Source of the DNA: Prevotella sp.
Lineage (GTDB): Bacteria; Bacillota_I; Bacilli_A; ML615J-28; CAG-313
Assembly: GCA_023665755.1 (NCBI GenBank)
Contig: JAMPDF010000002.1
Coordinates: 120,010 to 184,009 of the forward strand
Direction of reading: 5' to 3'
Length of the DNA stretch: 64,000 bases
Shown here: positions 54,002 to 62,696 of the stretch, in pieces
Position numbering within the stretch: the first letter of the stretch is position 1
Layout: the number at the start of each line of letters is the position of its first letter
Program-made: the position numbers and the translations under genes
The notes under the pieces: model-generated
Databases searched by the model: none
Told to the model about the DNA's origin: nothing
The model's input: the letters and a program-made list of their open reading frames with translations, nothing else

Positions 54002-55414
54002 ATGGAAAAATATGATGTAATTTTAGTAGGCGCAGGCCCAGCGGGTATTTTTAGTGCCTATGAATTGATTCAAAAAGCCCCTCAGTTAAAAGTGTTATTG
54101 ATTGAAAAAGGGAATGATATTTATTCAAGAAAATGTCCTATTCTAGAGAAAAAACGTGATAAATGCCCAAAGACGAAGACAGGAACTTGTTATCCATCTT
54201 GTGCAATGACATCAGGCTTTGGTGGTTGCGGGGCTTATTCTGATGGTAAATTTAATATCACAAGTGAGTTTGGTGGATGGATGACGGATTATTTAGATGA
54301 GTCCGAAGTGCTAGATTTAATTCGTTATGTAGATCAGATCAATTTGGAACATGGCGCACCAAATACACTAACTAATCCATATACAAAAGAAGTATTTGAT
54401 ATTGAAAAAAAAGGAATGGCAAGAGGATTAAAGTTACTCCGAAGTGAGGTTAGACATTTAGGAACAGAGGTCAACCTACAAGTACTAAAGAATATTTATG
54501 AAGATATGAAACCCCATATGGATTTCCGATTTGCAACAAGTGTAGCAGATATCATTGTCAATGAGAATCGCATAGGAGGAGTCATCCTAGAAAATGGAGA
54601 AACCCTGCTTGCTGATTATGTGGCGTTATGTGTTGGAAGAGCAGGCTCTGCTTGGCTTACAAAAGTCCTTTCTAAACATAAAATTTCATTTACGAACAAT
54701 AAGGTAGATGTGGGTGTACGTGTAGAGACCAATGACATTATTATGGAAGAAATCAATAAACACCTATATGAAGGAAAGTTTATTTTCAATACGAGTGTAG
54801 GAACAACTGTTCGAACATTTTGTTCAAACCCATCTGGACACGTTGTAATTGAAAATCACCATGGTGTAAAAGTATGTAATGGTCATGCCTTCAATGATAT
54901 TCGTTTAGGGTCGAAAAATACCAATTTTGCTTTACTAGTCTCCCTAGAGTTTGATGAACCATGTAAAGATCCAAATGGATTTGCGGAAGAAATATCTAGA
55001 CTAGCCAATCAATTGTCAAATGGTGGTGTTATTGTTCAAAAATATGGTGATATTAAAATGGGAAGAAGAAGCACCAAGAAAAGATTAGATGAAGGATTTG
55101 TCAAACCAACATTGAAAGAGGCTATACCAGGTGATTTGGGACTGGTTTTACCTTATAATGTTATGAAATCACTCATTGAGATGATTGAAGCATTAGACTA
55201 TATTACCCCAGGTATTGCTAGTGATCATACTTTGTTTTATGGCGTTGAAGCAAAGTTTTACAGTGATCGCCCTGTTGTCAATTCACATTTTGAAACGCAT
55301 ATTCAAAACTTATATGTTGGTGGAGATGGAGCAGGGATTACAAGAGGACTAGCTCAAGCAGGGGCGAATGGTGTTAAAATTGCAAGGAGTATCATAGAAA
55401 AGGAGATAAAATAA
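54002..55414 (+). CDS. FAD-dependent oxidoreductase (COG2509-like)
   Basis: A 470-residue flavoprotein. The N-terminal dinucleotide-binding motif VGAGPAGIFSAYEL (residues 9-22) is followed by a Cys-rich stretch (KCPILEKKRDKCP, CYPSCAMTSGFGGCGAYSDG) typical of the COG2509 uncharacterised FAD-dependent dehydrogenases. The C-terminal FAD-contact GGDGAGITRGLAQAGANG is intact. Substrate and partner are unknown; it is encoded between purA and hpt in this genome. GGAG lies 8 bp before the ATG. Confidence 0.88.
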   Translation: MEKYDVILVGAGPAGIFSAYELIQKAPQLKVLLIEKGNDIYSRKCPILEKKRDKCPKTKTGTCYPSCAMTSGFGGCGAYSDGKFNITSEFGGWMTDYLDESEVLDLIRYVDQINLEHGAPNTLTNPYTKEVFDIEKKGMARGLKLLRSEVRHLGTEVNLQVLKNIYEDMKPHMDFRFATSVADIIVNENRIGGVILENGETLLADYVALCVGRAGSAWLTKVLSKHKISFTNNKVDVGVRVETNDIIMEEINKHLYEGKFIFNTSVGTTVRTFCSNPSGHVVIENHHGVKVCNGHAFNDIRLGSKNTNFALLVSLEFDEPCKDPNGFAEEISRLANQLSNGGVIVQKYGDIKMGRRSTKKRLDEGFVKPTLKEAIPGDLGLVLPYNVMKSLIEMIEALDYITPGIASDHTLFYGVEAKFYSDRPVVNSHFETHIQNLYVGGDGAGITRGLAQAGANGVKIARSIIEKEIK

Positions 55415-55415
55415 T

Positions 55416-55964
55416 ATGAACATCAATGATAACATTGAAAAGATTTTAATTACAGAAGAAGCGTTAGATGTAAGAATTAAGGAATTGGCAAAAGAAATTA
55501 GCAAGGATTATGTGGATAAAAAACCAGTTATGATTTGTCTGTTAAAAGGAAGCGTATCTTATTTTGCGCATCTATGTGAACAAATGAATATTCCACTAGA
55601 ATATGAGTTTTTAAGGGCTTCTAGTTATCATGGCGCAACTACTACTGGTGAAGTAAAGTTGTTACATGTGCCAACGATTTCATTAAAGAATCGTCATGTT
55701 GTCATTGTTGAAGATATTGTAGATACTGGTCTAACACTTACCGCAATCAAAAAGGTGATGTTAGATATGGAACCTGCCTCTTTGAGCATTACAACTCTTT
55801 TAGATAAACCAGCGAGAAGATTAGTGGAAAATATGACACCAGAATATATTGGGTTTGAAATTCCTGATGAATTCGTTGTTGGATTTGGATTAGATTATAA
55901 TGAAGAGTATCGCAATTTGCCTTATATTGGGGTATTGAAAAAAGAAGTATACCAAAATGAATAA
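55416..55964 (+). CDS. hpt: Hypoxanthine-guanine phosphoribosyltransferase
   Basis: A 182-residue phosphoribosyltransferase. The PRPP-binding loop VVIVEDIVDTGLTL and the flexible-loop SYHGATTTGEV are the usual HPRT features; the late FVVGFGLDYNEEYRNL block is also conserved. It salvages hypoxanthine and guanine to IMP and GMP. It starts 1 bp after the FAD-enzyme stop, with AAGGAGA upstream, and ends the purine gene group, followed by a terminator. Confidence 0.96.
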   Translation: MNINDNIEKILITEEALDVRIKELAKEISKDYVDKKPVMICLLKGSVSYFAHLCEQMNIPLEYEFLRASSYHGATTTGEVKLLHVPTISLKNRHVVIVEDIVDTGLTLTAIKKVMLDMEPASLSITTLLDKPARRLVENMTPEYIGFEIPDEFVVGFGLDYNEEYRNLPYIGVLKKEVYQNE

Positions 55965-55970
55965 ATCAAC

Positions 55971-56004
55971 AACAAGACTTGTTCTATCAAGTCTTGTTTT
56001 TTTA
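55971..56004 (+). terminator. Intrinsic terminator after hpt
   Basis: AACAAGACTTG (55971-55981) and CAAGTCTTGTT (55988-55998) form an 11-bp stem followed by seven or more T. Confidence 0.93.
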
Positions 56005-56090
56005 TCATTATAAAATGATTCATCTTCTTTTCTTTTACCATAAAATGTGTTATAATATGTAAAATAAAATATAAATGAGGAGGAAAACCA

Positions 56091-58493
56091 ATGAAAAAAT
56101 TAGGATTTTGGTTATTTGGTCTTGCGCTTGCTTGTACATATCTTACATCATGTGGACAAGTGATGCATATCCACCAATATGAAGAAAAGATTGTAGAGGC
56201 TACTTGTACGATAGATGGCACAATTACGAGAACTTGTACAGATTGTGGAAAAAGCATCATACATCAAATTATACCAGCGCTTGGTCATGATTGGGATGAA
56301 TATAAAGTAGACCAAGAAGCTACTTGTACGACGGCTGGCCAAAGACAACATACTTGTAAAAGATGTGGTTATTTAGAAGTAGAGTCTATTCCTGCCTATG
56401 GACATGATTTTATGGTGAAGGAACTCCAACCTACTTGTACAAGGGCGGGCTATACGATTCATATATGCTCTACTTGTCATTTGATTGAAAAAAGTGATAT
56501 GGTTTCTCCATTAGGGCATACCCCAGGCGATTGGGAAACGATGAAAGAAGCGACTTGTACAGTAGAAGGAATCAAAGTGATTTCCTGTCTAACTTGTCAA
56601 ACGCCATTAGAAAGTCAAACCATTCCTGCAACAGGCCATATCTATTCTAGTGCATACACCTTTGATGAAGCATATCATTGGCATAGACCAACTTGTTGTC
56701 ATAGTGATTTAAAACAAAATATGGAGCCACATCATATGGTAGATGGAGCTTGTACGACTTGTAGTTTTAGTTATTATCGGTTTAAATCCATTCAAGATGG
56801 CCATGCGTATGAAATCACTAGGGGAACAACAAGACCCAAAGGTCATTTGGATATCCCTGCTATGTATAATGGAAAACCTGTTGTAAGTATTGGACTCAAT
56901 GCTTTTGGATCAAGTAAGGATTTAATATCTGTGACCATACCAGAAGGCATTACGCAAATTGGAACAGGCGCATTTGTAAATTGTACTTCGCTAAAGGAGA
57001 TTTATCTACCAAATACAATTGAAACTATAGGAAAGAATGCATTTTATAAATGCGCTCAGCTAGAAATCATTACGCTTCCTTCATCATTGGCACTGATTCA
57101 AGAAAAAGCTTTTCAAGATAGCAAACAATTAAAACAAGTCTATTATGAAGGAACACTAGAGTCTTGGTTTTCAGCTATTCAATTTTTAGATAAAACAGCC
57201 AATCCACTATATTATGGAGCACAGCTATATATTCAAGGCAAAGCAGTAGATGAAACAAGCATTCCTACGACAATTACAAAAATTGGAGATTATCAATTTG
57301 CAGGAAACCAAATGCTAACTACATTTACGATTCCGGATCATATCACCAATATAGGCAAAGACGCCTTTTATCAGTGCAGCAATTTAAGTAAAATCACACT
57401 TCCTAGTACTATCCAAGAGATAGATTCTAGTGCGTTTTATGGATGCCCTTTAGATGAGGTCTATTATGAGGGGACAATTGAAGATTGGTGTAAAATTCAA
57501 TTTGTTAGTCAATATTCGAATCCAATGATGGTAACGAATCATTTTTATATGCAAGGCAAAGAGGTCACTGAGATTGAAATTCCAAAAGAAGTGACCGAGA
57601 TAGGGGCTTATCAATTTACAGGGTTTAAACATATAACAAAAATGGAGATACCGAGTCAAGTGACTATCATTGGTCAAGGTGCATTTCAAGATTGTGATAA
57701 TTTAACCAAATTGACACTTTCAAAATACGTGCAAACGATTCAAAGTTCTGCCTTTTATAATTGTTCCGCATTAGATTCGCTTTTTTATGAAGGTACAATG
57801 ACGGATTGGTGTCGTATTGCTTTTGGGGGCAGATGGGCCAATCCAATGTACTATATCAATCATTTTTATATAGGAAATGAAGAAGTGTCACAAATAGAGA
57901 TTCCAAGTGAGGTGACGCATATAGGTGATTACCAGTTTAGTGGCTTTTGGAAACTTCAAGAGATTACCATTCCTGAACAAGTAGTATCTATTGGATATGG
58001 GGCGTTCCGTGACTGCGATCGTTTAAAAACAATAAAAATGCCTCAACGGTTGAATTCTATTGGCGCTTTTGCCTTTCACAATTGTTACCAATTGACCGAG
58101 ATAGTAATACCAGAAGGAATTACTTATTTGGATAGGTATACATTTTATAATTGTTATCGATTATCGAAAGTTGATTTACCAAGTACTTTAGTCTATATCG
58201 GTTCTAGTGCTTTTGGTAATTGTTCAGGATTAACTACACTTGTGATACCAGATACTGTTACAGAAATTCATTCTAGTGCATTTGGGTATTGTAGTGGATT
58301 ACAAACTGTCATATTACCTAAAGGGATAAAGGATATCAGCGGTTATGCATTTGAGGGGTGTTCTATGTTAGATAGTATATCTTATAGTGGTACAATTGAG
58401 GAATGGAAGCAAGTAAATTGTCCATACAACTTGAAGTATCTTTCAAATATTAAAAAAATAGTATGCCAAGATGGAGAAATTATATTAGACTAG
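56091..58493 (+). CDS. Cys-rich-repeat LRR_5 lipoprotein
   Basis: A 800-residue lipoprotein. The signal peptide ends at lipobox LTSC (Cys21). Residues about 30-185 carry four tandem repeats with the pattern ATCTxxGxxxxTCxxCGxxxxxxIPAxGH, each with a CxxC pair and a GH, followed by a degenerate fifth copy with extra Cys and His. LRR_5 repeats of the BspA type fill about 245-790, with the recurring insertion YEGTxxxWxxI, four times (YEGTLESWF, YEGTIEDWC, YEGTMTDWC, YSGTIEEWK). No LPXTG is present. The Cys/His pattern looks metal-binding or disulfide-forming, but no direct function is known. A TATAAT lies at 56051-56056, and the GAGGAGG site precedes the ATG. It is separate from the large surface operon. 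Confidence 0.88.
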   Translation: MKKLGFWLFGLALACTYLTSCGQVMHIHQYEEKIVEATCTIDGTITRTCTDCGKSIIHQIIPALGHDWDEYKVDQEATCTTAGQRQHTCKRCGYLEVESIPAYGHDFMVKELQPTCTRAGYTIHICSTCHLIEKSDMVSPLGHTPGDWETMKEATCTVEGIKVISCLTCQTPLESQTIPATGHIYSSAYTFDEAYHWHRPTCCHSDLKQNMEPHHMVDGACTTCSFSYYRFKSIQDGHAYEITRGTTRPKGHLDIPAMYNGKPVVSIGLNAFGSSKDLISVTIPEGITQIGTGAFVNCTSLKEIYLPNTIETIGKNAFYKCAQLEIITLPSSLALIQEKAFQDSKQLKQVYYEGTLESWFSAIQFLDKTANPLYYGAQLYIQGKAVDETSIPTTITKIGDYQFAGNQMLTTFTIPDHITNIGKDAFYQCSNLSKITLPSTIQEIDSSAFYGCPLDEVYYEGTIEDWCKIQFVSQYSNPMMVTNHFYMQGKEVTEIEIPKEVTEIGAYQFTGFKHITKMEIPSQVTIIGQGAFQDCDNLTKLTLSKYVQTIQSSAFYNCSALDSLFYEGTMTDWCRIAFGGRWANPMYYINHFYIGNEEVSQIEIPSEVTHIGDYQFSGFWKLQEITIPEQVVSIGYGAFRDCDRLKTIKMPQRLNSIGAFAFHNCYQLTEIVIPEGITYLDRYTFYNCYRLSKVDLPSTLVYIGSSAFGNCSGLTTLVIPDTVTEIHSSAFGYCSGLQTVILPKGIKDISGYAFEGCSMLDSISYSGTIEEWKQVNCPYNLKYLSNIKKIVCQDGEIILD

Positions 58494-58506
58494 AAATCTA
58501 AAAAAG

Positions 58507-58541
58507 AAAAAGGGAATTATCGAAAGATAATCCCTTTTTTT
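58507..58541 (+). terminator. Intrinsic terminator after LRR lipoprotein
   Basis: AAAAAGGGAATTATC (58507-58521) pairs with GATAATCCCTTTTT (58526-58539), one base bulged, GAAA loop, then T run. Confidence 0.92.
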
Positions 58542-58638
58542 ACCTGATGATATTAAATAATAAAATTATCTATTTCATTCAATAATTTTACAAATTGTGA
58601 TATAATAGTTTTACATCTTTTGTAAAGGAGGAATAGGA

Positions 58639-59253
58639 ATGACAGCTGTTGCGAAATTGATTAAGGCTAAAACGATTTCTTTTTCTGAAGAAATATTATC
58701 TCATTATAAAGCATTGCATTTAACTGAGGTAGAAGCTATTGTTTTAATTCATTTATATAGACAATTAGATGCCAATAATAACCTTCTTTTGATTGATCAC
58801 TTGGTTGAAAAAATGACATTGGGTGAAGAAGAACTTTCTAATTTGGTGATTGGCTTAGTTCAAAAAGGATATATTGAACTAGTAGTAGAAGAAGAAGAAA
58901 CATTTAAACTAGATGGCATATATGAAGCATTAGCAAAAGTATTAGATGAAGAAGAAGATTCAAATCACTATGAACGTCAAGATTTTTTAAGCCAAATTGT
59001 GCTCTACATTGAAACTACGTATGCAAAAGTACTTACACCAGCTGATTTGATGATTATCCATCACTGGATAGATTTAGGATATACATTAGATGAAATTAAA
59101 AAAGCTGTTTTGGACAGTTTAAAGGCCAAAAAGATGCACTTAAAATATGCGGATGCTATTTTAGCCAACCGCAAAGCAACCTCAAATCGGCCAACTGTTG
59201 AATACGACGAAGATATTAAAAGAATGTTGGATGAAATGTATGTTAAAAGATGA
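58639..59253 (+). CDS. dnaD: DnaD-family replication initiation protein
   Basis: A 204-residue protein. The N-terminal half is a winged-helix domain (LHLTEVEAIVLIHLYRQL); the C-terminal DnaB_2/DnaD domain shows YAKVLTPADLMIIHHWIDLG, the YxxxLxPxDLxxIxxW pattern. DnaD helps load the DnaC helicase at oriC and at restarted forks in low-GC Gram-positives. The gene is followed by nth with a 14-bp overlap, the same order as in Bacillus. A TATAAT lies at 58601-58606 and GGAGGA precedes the ATG. Confidence 0.92.
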   Translation: MTAVAKLIKAKTISFSEEILSHYKALHLTEVEAIVLIHLYRQLDANNNLLLIDHLVEKMTLGEEELSNLVIGLVQKGYIELVVEEEETFKLDGIYEALAKVLDEEEDSNHYERQDFLSQIVLYIETTYAKVLTPADLMIIHHWIDLGYTLDEIKKAVLDSLKAKKMHLKYADAILANRKATSNRPTVEYDEDIKRMLDEMYVKR

Positions 59254-59875
59254 TGTAACCTATATATTAGATGAAATAGAAAAGATTTTTCCCAATGCTT
59301 CTTGTGAATTGACTTATCATAATATGTATGAATTAATTGTTGCGGTGAGTCTATCGGCACAAACCACAGATAAGGCAGTCAATATTGTTACGCCTCGCCT
59401 ATTTGAGGCTTATCCTACAGTTCATGATTTAGCTAAAGCAAACCCTGCTGAAGTGAAATCATACATTCAAACTATTGGTTTAAGTAGTAATAAAAGTAAA
59501 AATATTGTAGCAATGGCTAAAATGGTTGTAGAAGAATATCAAGGAGAGATCCCTCATACGCAAGAAGAATTAGAAAGACTACCCGGTGTGGGAAGAAAAA
59601 CAGCCAACGTAGTTTTAACAGAAGGGTATCATATTCCAAGAATTCCTGTAGATACGCATGTAGAACGAGTTTCAAAACGATTCGGTATAGCTAATGAAGC
59701 AGATAATGTTGTTGCTGTAGAGGAAAAACTGATGAGTTTGATTGATCAAAAAAGATGGCATAAAGCCCATCACTTGCTCTTGTTTATGGGACGTTATCAA
59801 TGTTTAGCCCGTAATCCCAAATGTGAAGGTTGCTTTTATCAATCCAAATGTTTGTACTTCAATCATAAAAAATGA
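59240..59875 (+). CDS. nth: Endonuclease III
   Basis: A 211-residue DNA glycosylase/AP lyase. The helix-hairpin-helix LPGVGRKTANVVL holds the catalytic Lys, and VDTHVERVSKRFG holds the catalytic Asp. Four cysteines in the pattern C-X6-C-X2-C-X5-C (CLARNPKCEGCFYQSKC) form the [4Fe-4S] cluster. It removes oxidised pyrimidines in base excision repair. The start at 59240 overlaps dnaD by 14 bp; an alternative ATG at 59231 is three codons earlier. The open frame extends further upstream inside dnaD and is not used. Confidence 0.96.
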   Translation: MLKDDVTYILDEIEKIFPNASCELTYHNMYELIVAVSLSAQTTDKAVNIVTPRLFEAYPTVHDLAKANPAEVKSYIQTIGLSSNKSKNIVAMAKMVVEEYQGEIPHTQEELERLPGVGRKTANVVLTEGYHIPRIPVDTHVERVSKRFGIANEADNVVAVEEKLMSLIDQKRWHKAHHLLLFMGRYQCLARNPKCEGCFYQSKCLYFNHKK

Positions 59876-59883
59876 CAAATTCT

Positions 59884-59925
59884 CCCCCTTACTGTATTTT
59901 ATAATACATACAAAGGGGGTTTTTA
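59884..59925 (+). terminator. Terminator after nth, next to Cse60-like start
   Basis: CCCCCTT (59884-59890) pairs with AAGGGGG (59913-59919), with an inner TGTATT/AATACA stem, followed by TTTTTA. It ends just before the small gene, and the GGGGG also serves as that gene's ribosome site. Confidence 0.8.
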
Positions 59926-59929
59926 TTTG

Positions 59930-60112
59930 ATGATTGTAAAAATATTTGATGAGGAACATGAACTTGATCTAGAAAGAAAGGTCAATGAATTTTTAGCTAA
60001 TTTTATGAGTAATGAAATCATTGACATCAAGTATCAAGTCGCTACACTTTATGATGGTAGAAGTCAAATTTATTGTTACTCCTGTATGATTTTAGTTGAT
60101 GATGAACATTAA
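59930..60112 (+). CDS. Cse60-like small protein
   Basis: A 60-residue protein beginning MIVKIFDEEHELDLE and ending in QIYCYSCMILVDDEH. The sequence IKYQVA...QIYCYSCMI matches Cse60-type proteins (DUF2758), first described as a sigma-E-dependent sporulation product in Bacillus and also found outside spore formers. The molecular role is unknown. The start at 59930 is preferred over a TTG at 59927. Its ribosome site overlaps the nth terminator, so it may be expressed by read-through or from a start inside the hairpin (a TATAAT is present in its loop region). It is followed at once by a terminator shared with rqcH. Confidence 0.8.
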   Translation: MIVKIFDEEHELDLERKVNEFLANFMSNEIIDIKYQVATLYDGRSQIYCYSCMILVDDEH

Positions 60113-60140
60113 AAGACCAAAGAAAGTTTTTCTTTGGTCT
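60113..60140. terminator. Convergent terminator between Cse60-like gene and rqcH
   Basis: AGACCAAAGAAA (60113-60124) pairs with TTTCTTTGGTCT (60128-60139), three-base loop. It overlaps the rqcH stop codon on the minus strand. The U-tract is short on the plus strand and stronger on the minus strand. Confidence 0.7.
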
Positions 60141-61734
60141 ATGATTTGGGATCAATATAGATTGTTTTTTGATGGGTATAAGTAACCTGAGAACCTGGTA
60201 ATCCAGCAATTTTTTTGACGTATTTTGCTAACGTATAATCGATTGGAACAGTCGAAGAACGACCTGCTTTAGAGAAACGTCCCGCAAGTTCTGCACAAAA
60301 TCGAATCTCTTTTTCTGACAATAGATAGTCACTAGAAGGACACCGGAATAACACATGAGAACCAGGTACATCTTTGGCATGAAACCACCAATCAAAAGGT
60401 TTAGCCATTTTATGTGTAATGGTATCATTTTGGATATTGTTCTTTCCGACTAATACCTCAATACCATCAATATCATATTTGGTTAGTGTTAATCCTTTTT
60501 TCTTTGGTGCATTTCTTTTTTTGGCTTTTATGTATTTATTTTGAACTAGTTCATCTGTAATTTCAGTTAAATCGCTTGGACTTGCAAATTCGATTTGAAC
60601 AAAAATAGCATCTAAGTAGGCCAATTCTTGTTCGGTTTTTTCAATTTGATGAGCAATTTGAATCAATGCATTTTTTGCCTTTTTGCCTTTTGTAAAAATA
60701 CGTTTGAGATTTTTACTAGGATCTAACATTGGATCTAGTTCAATGTCAATCGGGATATTCTGATTGGTAAAATCCAATACAGTGATGCTTCTATCTCCTT
60801 TTTTTACCGCATATAAATTGGATTGTAATAAAAGACCTAAATGATTGAATAGGATATTTTGATTGGCTTCATCTAAATCTTGATGAAGATGATCCAGTTT
60901 AGTTGTCAATTTAACTATTTTGGTCTTAACCACCTTTTTGAGTGCTTTCGCTTTATCGGTATAGACTTCTCGATAAGACTGATAATAGGTAGAAAGCATA
61001 TGAGAAATAGAATCAAATTGATCAATGACCACCTCTTTAGATGGAAGTGGAAGAAGATAAAAATCATATTTTTCTTGGTACCGATAAATATAAGGATGGG
61101 GCTGATGCTGTAAAGCAAGGTATAAATACTCTACATGAGGATATTCACTTGTCAAGATTTTGGAACATCCTTCTAACTGGTCAATGGCCACCTCTTTTAA
61201 AAACAAAAAGGGGTTTATTGCTTGTTCTCTAAGTAGGGGAACATATTTTGATTTGGGTAAAATGAGCCTAGTAGCTTCTTCTGTTGGGGGAAGTTTTCGT
61301 ATAGCATCTATGATTGTACCATCTTCATCAATTAAAATCAAGTTGCTATTTCGACCCATCAATTCGAATACAAGTGTATAAGTAACCAAATCACCTAATT
61401 CAGAGTAAGACCGAATATCAAAACAAAGAATACGATCATTTTGAATTTGGCGAATATCTTGAATAATGCCCCTTTCAATATATTTCCGTAAAACCACACA
61501 AAAGTTTTTAGGTACATCTAAAGAGACAATTTTTTCATCTGTTAGATATATTCTAGGCATATCTAGGCTTGCTGAAATGAATAGTTGTTCTAACTTTTTA
61601 TCGGTATCTTTTGAGCGAATTTGCAAAACAATATCCAACAAATTCGGTTCAATAATTTTATTGATCTTACAGCCAACTAGTTTTTCTTTGAGTTCGGCTA
61701 TAAGATAGTGAATGAAGACGCCATCATAAGGCAT
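60139..61734 (-). CDS. rqcH: RqcH/NFACT-family ribosome quality control protein
   Basis: A 531-residue minus-strand protein of the NFACT family (older name FbpA/Fibronectin-binding). The NFACT-N domain starts at MPYDGVFIHYLIAEL and carries NDR at 99-101, corresponding to the Asp-Arg pair needed for alanine tailing. A coiled-coil middle (about 280-400) and the NFACT-R domain (IEVLVGKNNIQND, WWFHAKDVPGSHV) complete the standard order. RqcH binds 50S subunits with stalled peptidyl-tRNA and adds C-terminal alanine tails for degradation. The start at 61734 has GGGAGGTGG upstream; the longer open frame lacks coding features. It is transcribed divergently from gmk. Confidence 0.94.
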   Translation of the reverse strand: MPYDGVFIHYLIAELKEKLVGCKINKIIEPNLLDIVLQIRSKDTDKKLEQLFISASLDMPRIYLTDEKIVSLDVPKNFCVVLRKYIERGIIQDIRQIQNDRILCFDIRSYSELGDLVTYTLVFELMGRNSNLILIDEDGTIIDAIRKLPPTEEATRLILPKSKYVPLLREQAINPFLFLKEVAIDQLEGCSKILTSEYPHVEYLYLALQHQPHPYIYRYQEKYDFYLLPLPSKEVVIDQFDSISHMLSTYYQSYREVYTDKAKALKKVVKTKIVKLTTKLDHLHQDLDEANQNILFNHLGLLLQSNLYAVKKGDRSITVLDFTNQNIPIDIELDPMLDPSKNLKRIFTKGKKAKNALIQIAHQIEKTEQELAYLDAIFVQIEFASPSDLTEITDELVQNKYIKAKKRNAPKKKGLTLTKYDIDGIEVLVGKNNIQNDTITHKMAKPFDWWFHAKDVPGSHVLFRCPSSDYLLSEKEIRFCAELAGRFSKAGRSSTVPIDYTLAKYVKKIAGLPGSQVTYTHQKTIYIDPKS

Positions 61735-61758
61735 AATTCCACCTCCCATGCTGCATTT

Positions 61759-61787
61759 ATTATACACCAAAAAATTTAAAATAACAA
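61759..61787 (-). promoter_or_regulatory. Promoter of rqcH
   Basis: On the minus strand TTGTTA (61782-61787) and TATAAT (61759-61764) with a 17-bp spacer, about 25 bp before the start codon. Confidence 0.8.
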
Positions 61788-61792
61788 AATTA

Positions 61793-61821
61793 TTGAAAAA
61801 AAAACATAGAAGTGATAAAAT
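61793..61821 (+). promoter_or_regulatory. Promoter of gmk-rpoZ operon
   Basis: TTGAAA at 61793-61798 and TAAAAT at 61816-61821 with a 17-bp spacer. It lies back to back with the rqcH promoter, the two -35 hexamers being only 5 bp apart. Confidence 0.85.
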
Positions 61822-61850
61822 AAGAAAAATAATATCATAGAGGTGTGGAT

Positions 61851-62468
61851 ATGAAATTAAATGAAAAGGGATTATTGATTGTAATTTCTGGGCCATCAGG
61901 AGTTGGAAAGGGAACCGTAAGAAAAGCTCTTTTTCATCGAGATGGTCATAATCTCGATTTTTCAGTATCTATGACAACGAGGCTTCCACGAGAAGGTGAA
62001 ATAGAAGGAAAAGATTATTTCTTTGTCACCAAAGAAAGATTTGAAGAAGAACTAGCTAATGGGAATCTATTAGAACATGCCAAATTTGTAAATAATTATT
62101 ATGGTACACCAAAGGATAAGGTTGTAGAACAATTAGAACAAGGCAAAGAAGTTGTTTTAGAAATAGAAGTACAAGGTGCGTTACAGGTCAAAGCCAAAAT
62201 GCCTGATGCGGTATTTATTTTTATTGCTCCCCCATCTTGGAAAGCATTAGAAACAAGGCTAGTTCATCGTGGAACAGAAACAAGCGATATCATCTATGAA
62301 AGGCTCAATAAGGCAAGACATGAAATTATGTTTGCATCATCCTATGATTATATTGTGGTCAATGATGAAATAGAAAATGCTGTAGATAAAATTATAGCTA
62401 TTATTCGGGCAGAACATGCCAAAACAAGTAGAACACTTGAGGGATATTATAAATTAATGGAGGAATAA
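61851..62468 (+). CDS. gmk: Guanylate kinase
   Basis: A 205-residue enzyme. The P-loop SGPSGVGKGT (13-22) is followed by FSVSMTTRLPREGE, GKDYFFV and EVQGALQVK, all typical of guanylate kinases, which convert GMP to GDP. The start at 61851 is an ATG with AGAGGTG upstream; a GTG two codons earlier at 61845 is less likely. It is followed 3 bp later by rpoZ, the usual order in low-GC Gram-positives. Confidence 0.96.
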   Translation: MKLNEKGLLIVISGPSGVGKGTVRKALFHRDGHNLDFSVSMTTRLPREGEIEGKDYFFVTKERFEEELANGNLLEHAKFVNNYYGTPKDKVVEQLEQGKEVVLEIEVQGALQVKAKMPDAVFIFIAPPSWKALETRLVHRGTETSDIIYERLNKARHEIMFASSYDYIVVNDEIENAVDKIIAIIRAEHAKTSRTLEGYYKLMEE

Positions 62469-62471
62469 ATT

Positions 62472-62696
62472 ATGGAAAATATGAAAAATGAAAGAGATGG
62501 TTTACGTTACCCATCAATTGATGAATTGACTGATAAATCCTCTTCTAAATATAAACTAGTGATTGCGGCGTCTAAACGGGCGAAAGAAATTGATTTATCT
62601 AAAAAAAGTTATTTAGAATCAACGAAAAATTTCAAAAGCATTGGCATCGCCCTTGAAGAAATTATAGCAGATAAAGTGAAAATTGCCGATGAATAA
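62472..62696 (+). CDS. rpoZ: RNA polymerase omega subunit
   Basis: A 74-residue protein. YPSIDELTDKSSSKYKLVIAASKRAKEI carries the conserved region of omega (P-x-I-D-x-L-x-x-x-x-x-S-K-Y-x-L-V), followed by SIGIALEEIIADKVKI. It stabilises beta-prime during polymerase assembly. The start has GGAGGA seven bases upstream. It overlaps the next gene by 8 bp if the ATG at 62689 is used. Confidence 0.93.
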   Translation: MENMKNERDGLRYPSIDELTDKSSSKYKLVIAASKRAKEIDLSKKSYLESTKNFKSIGIALEEIIADKVKIADE

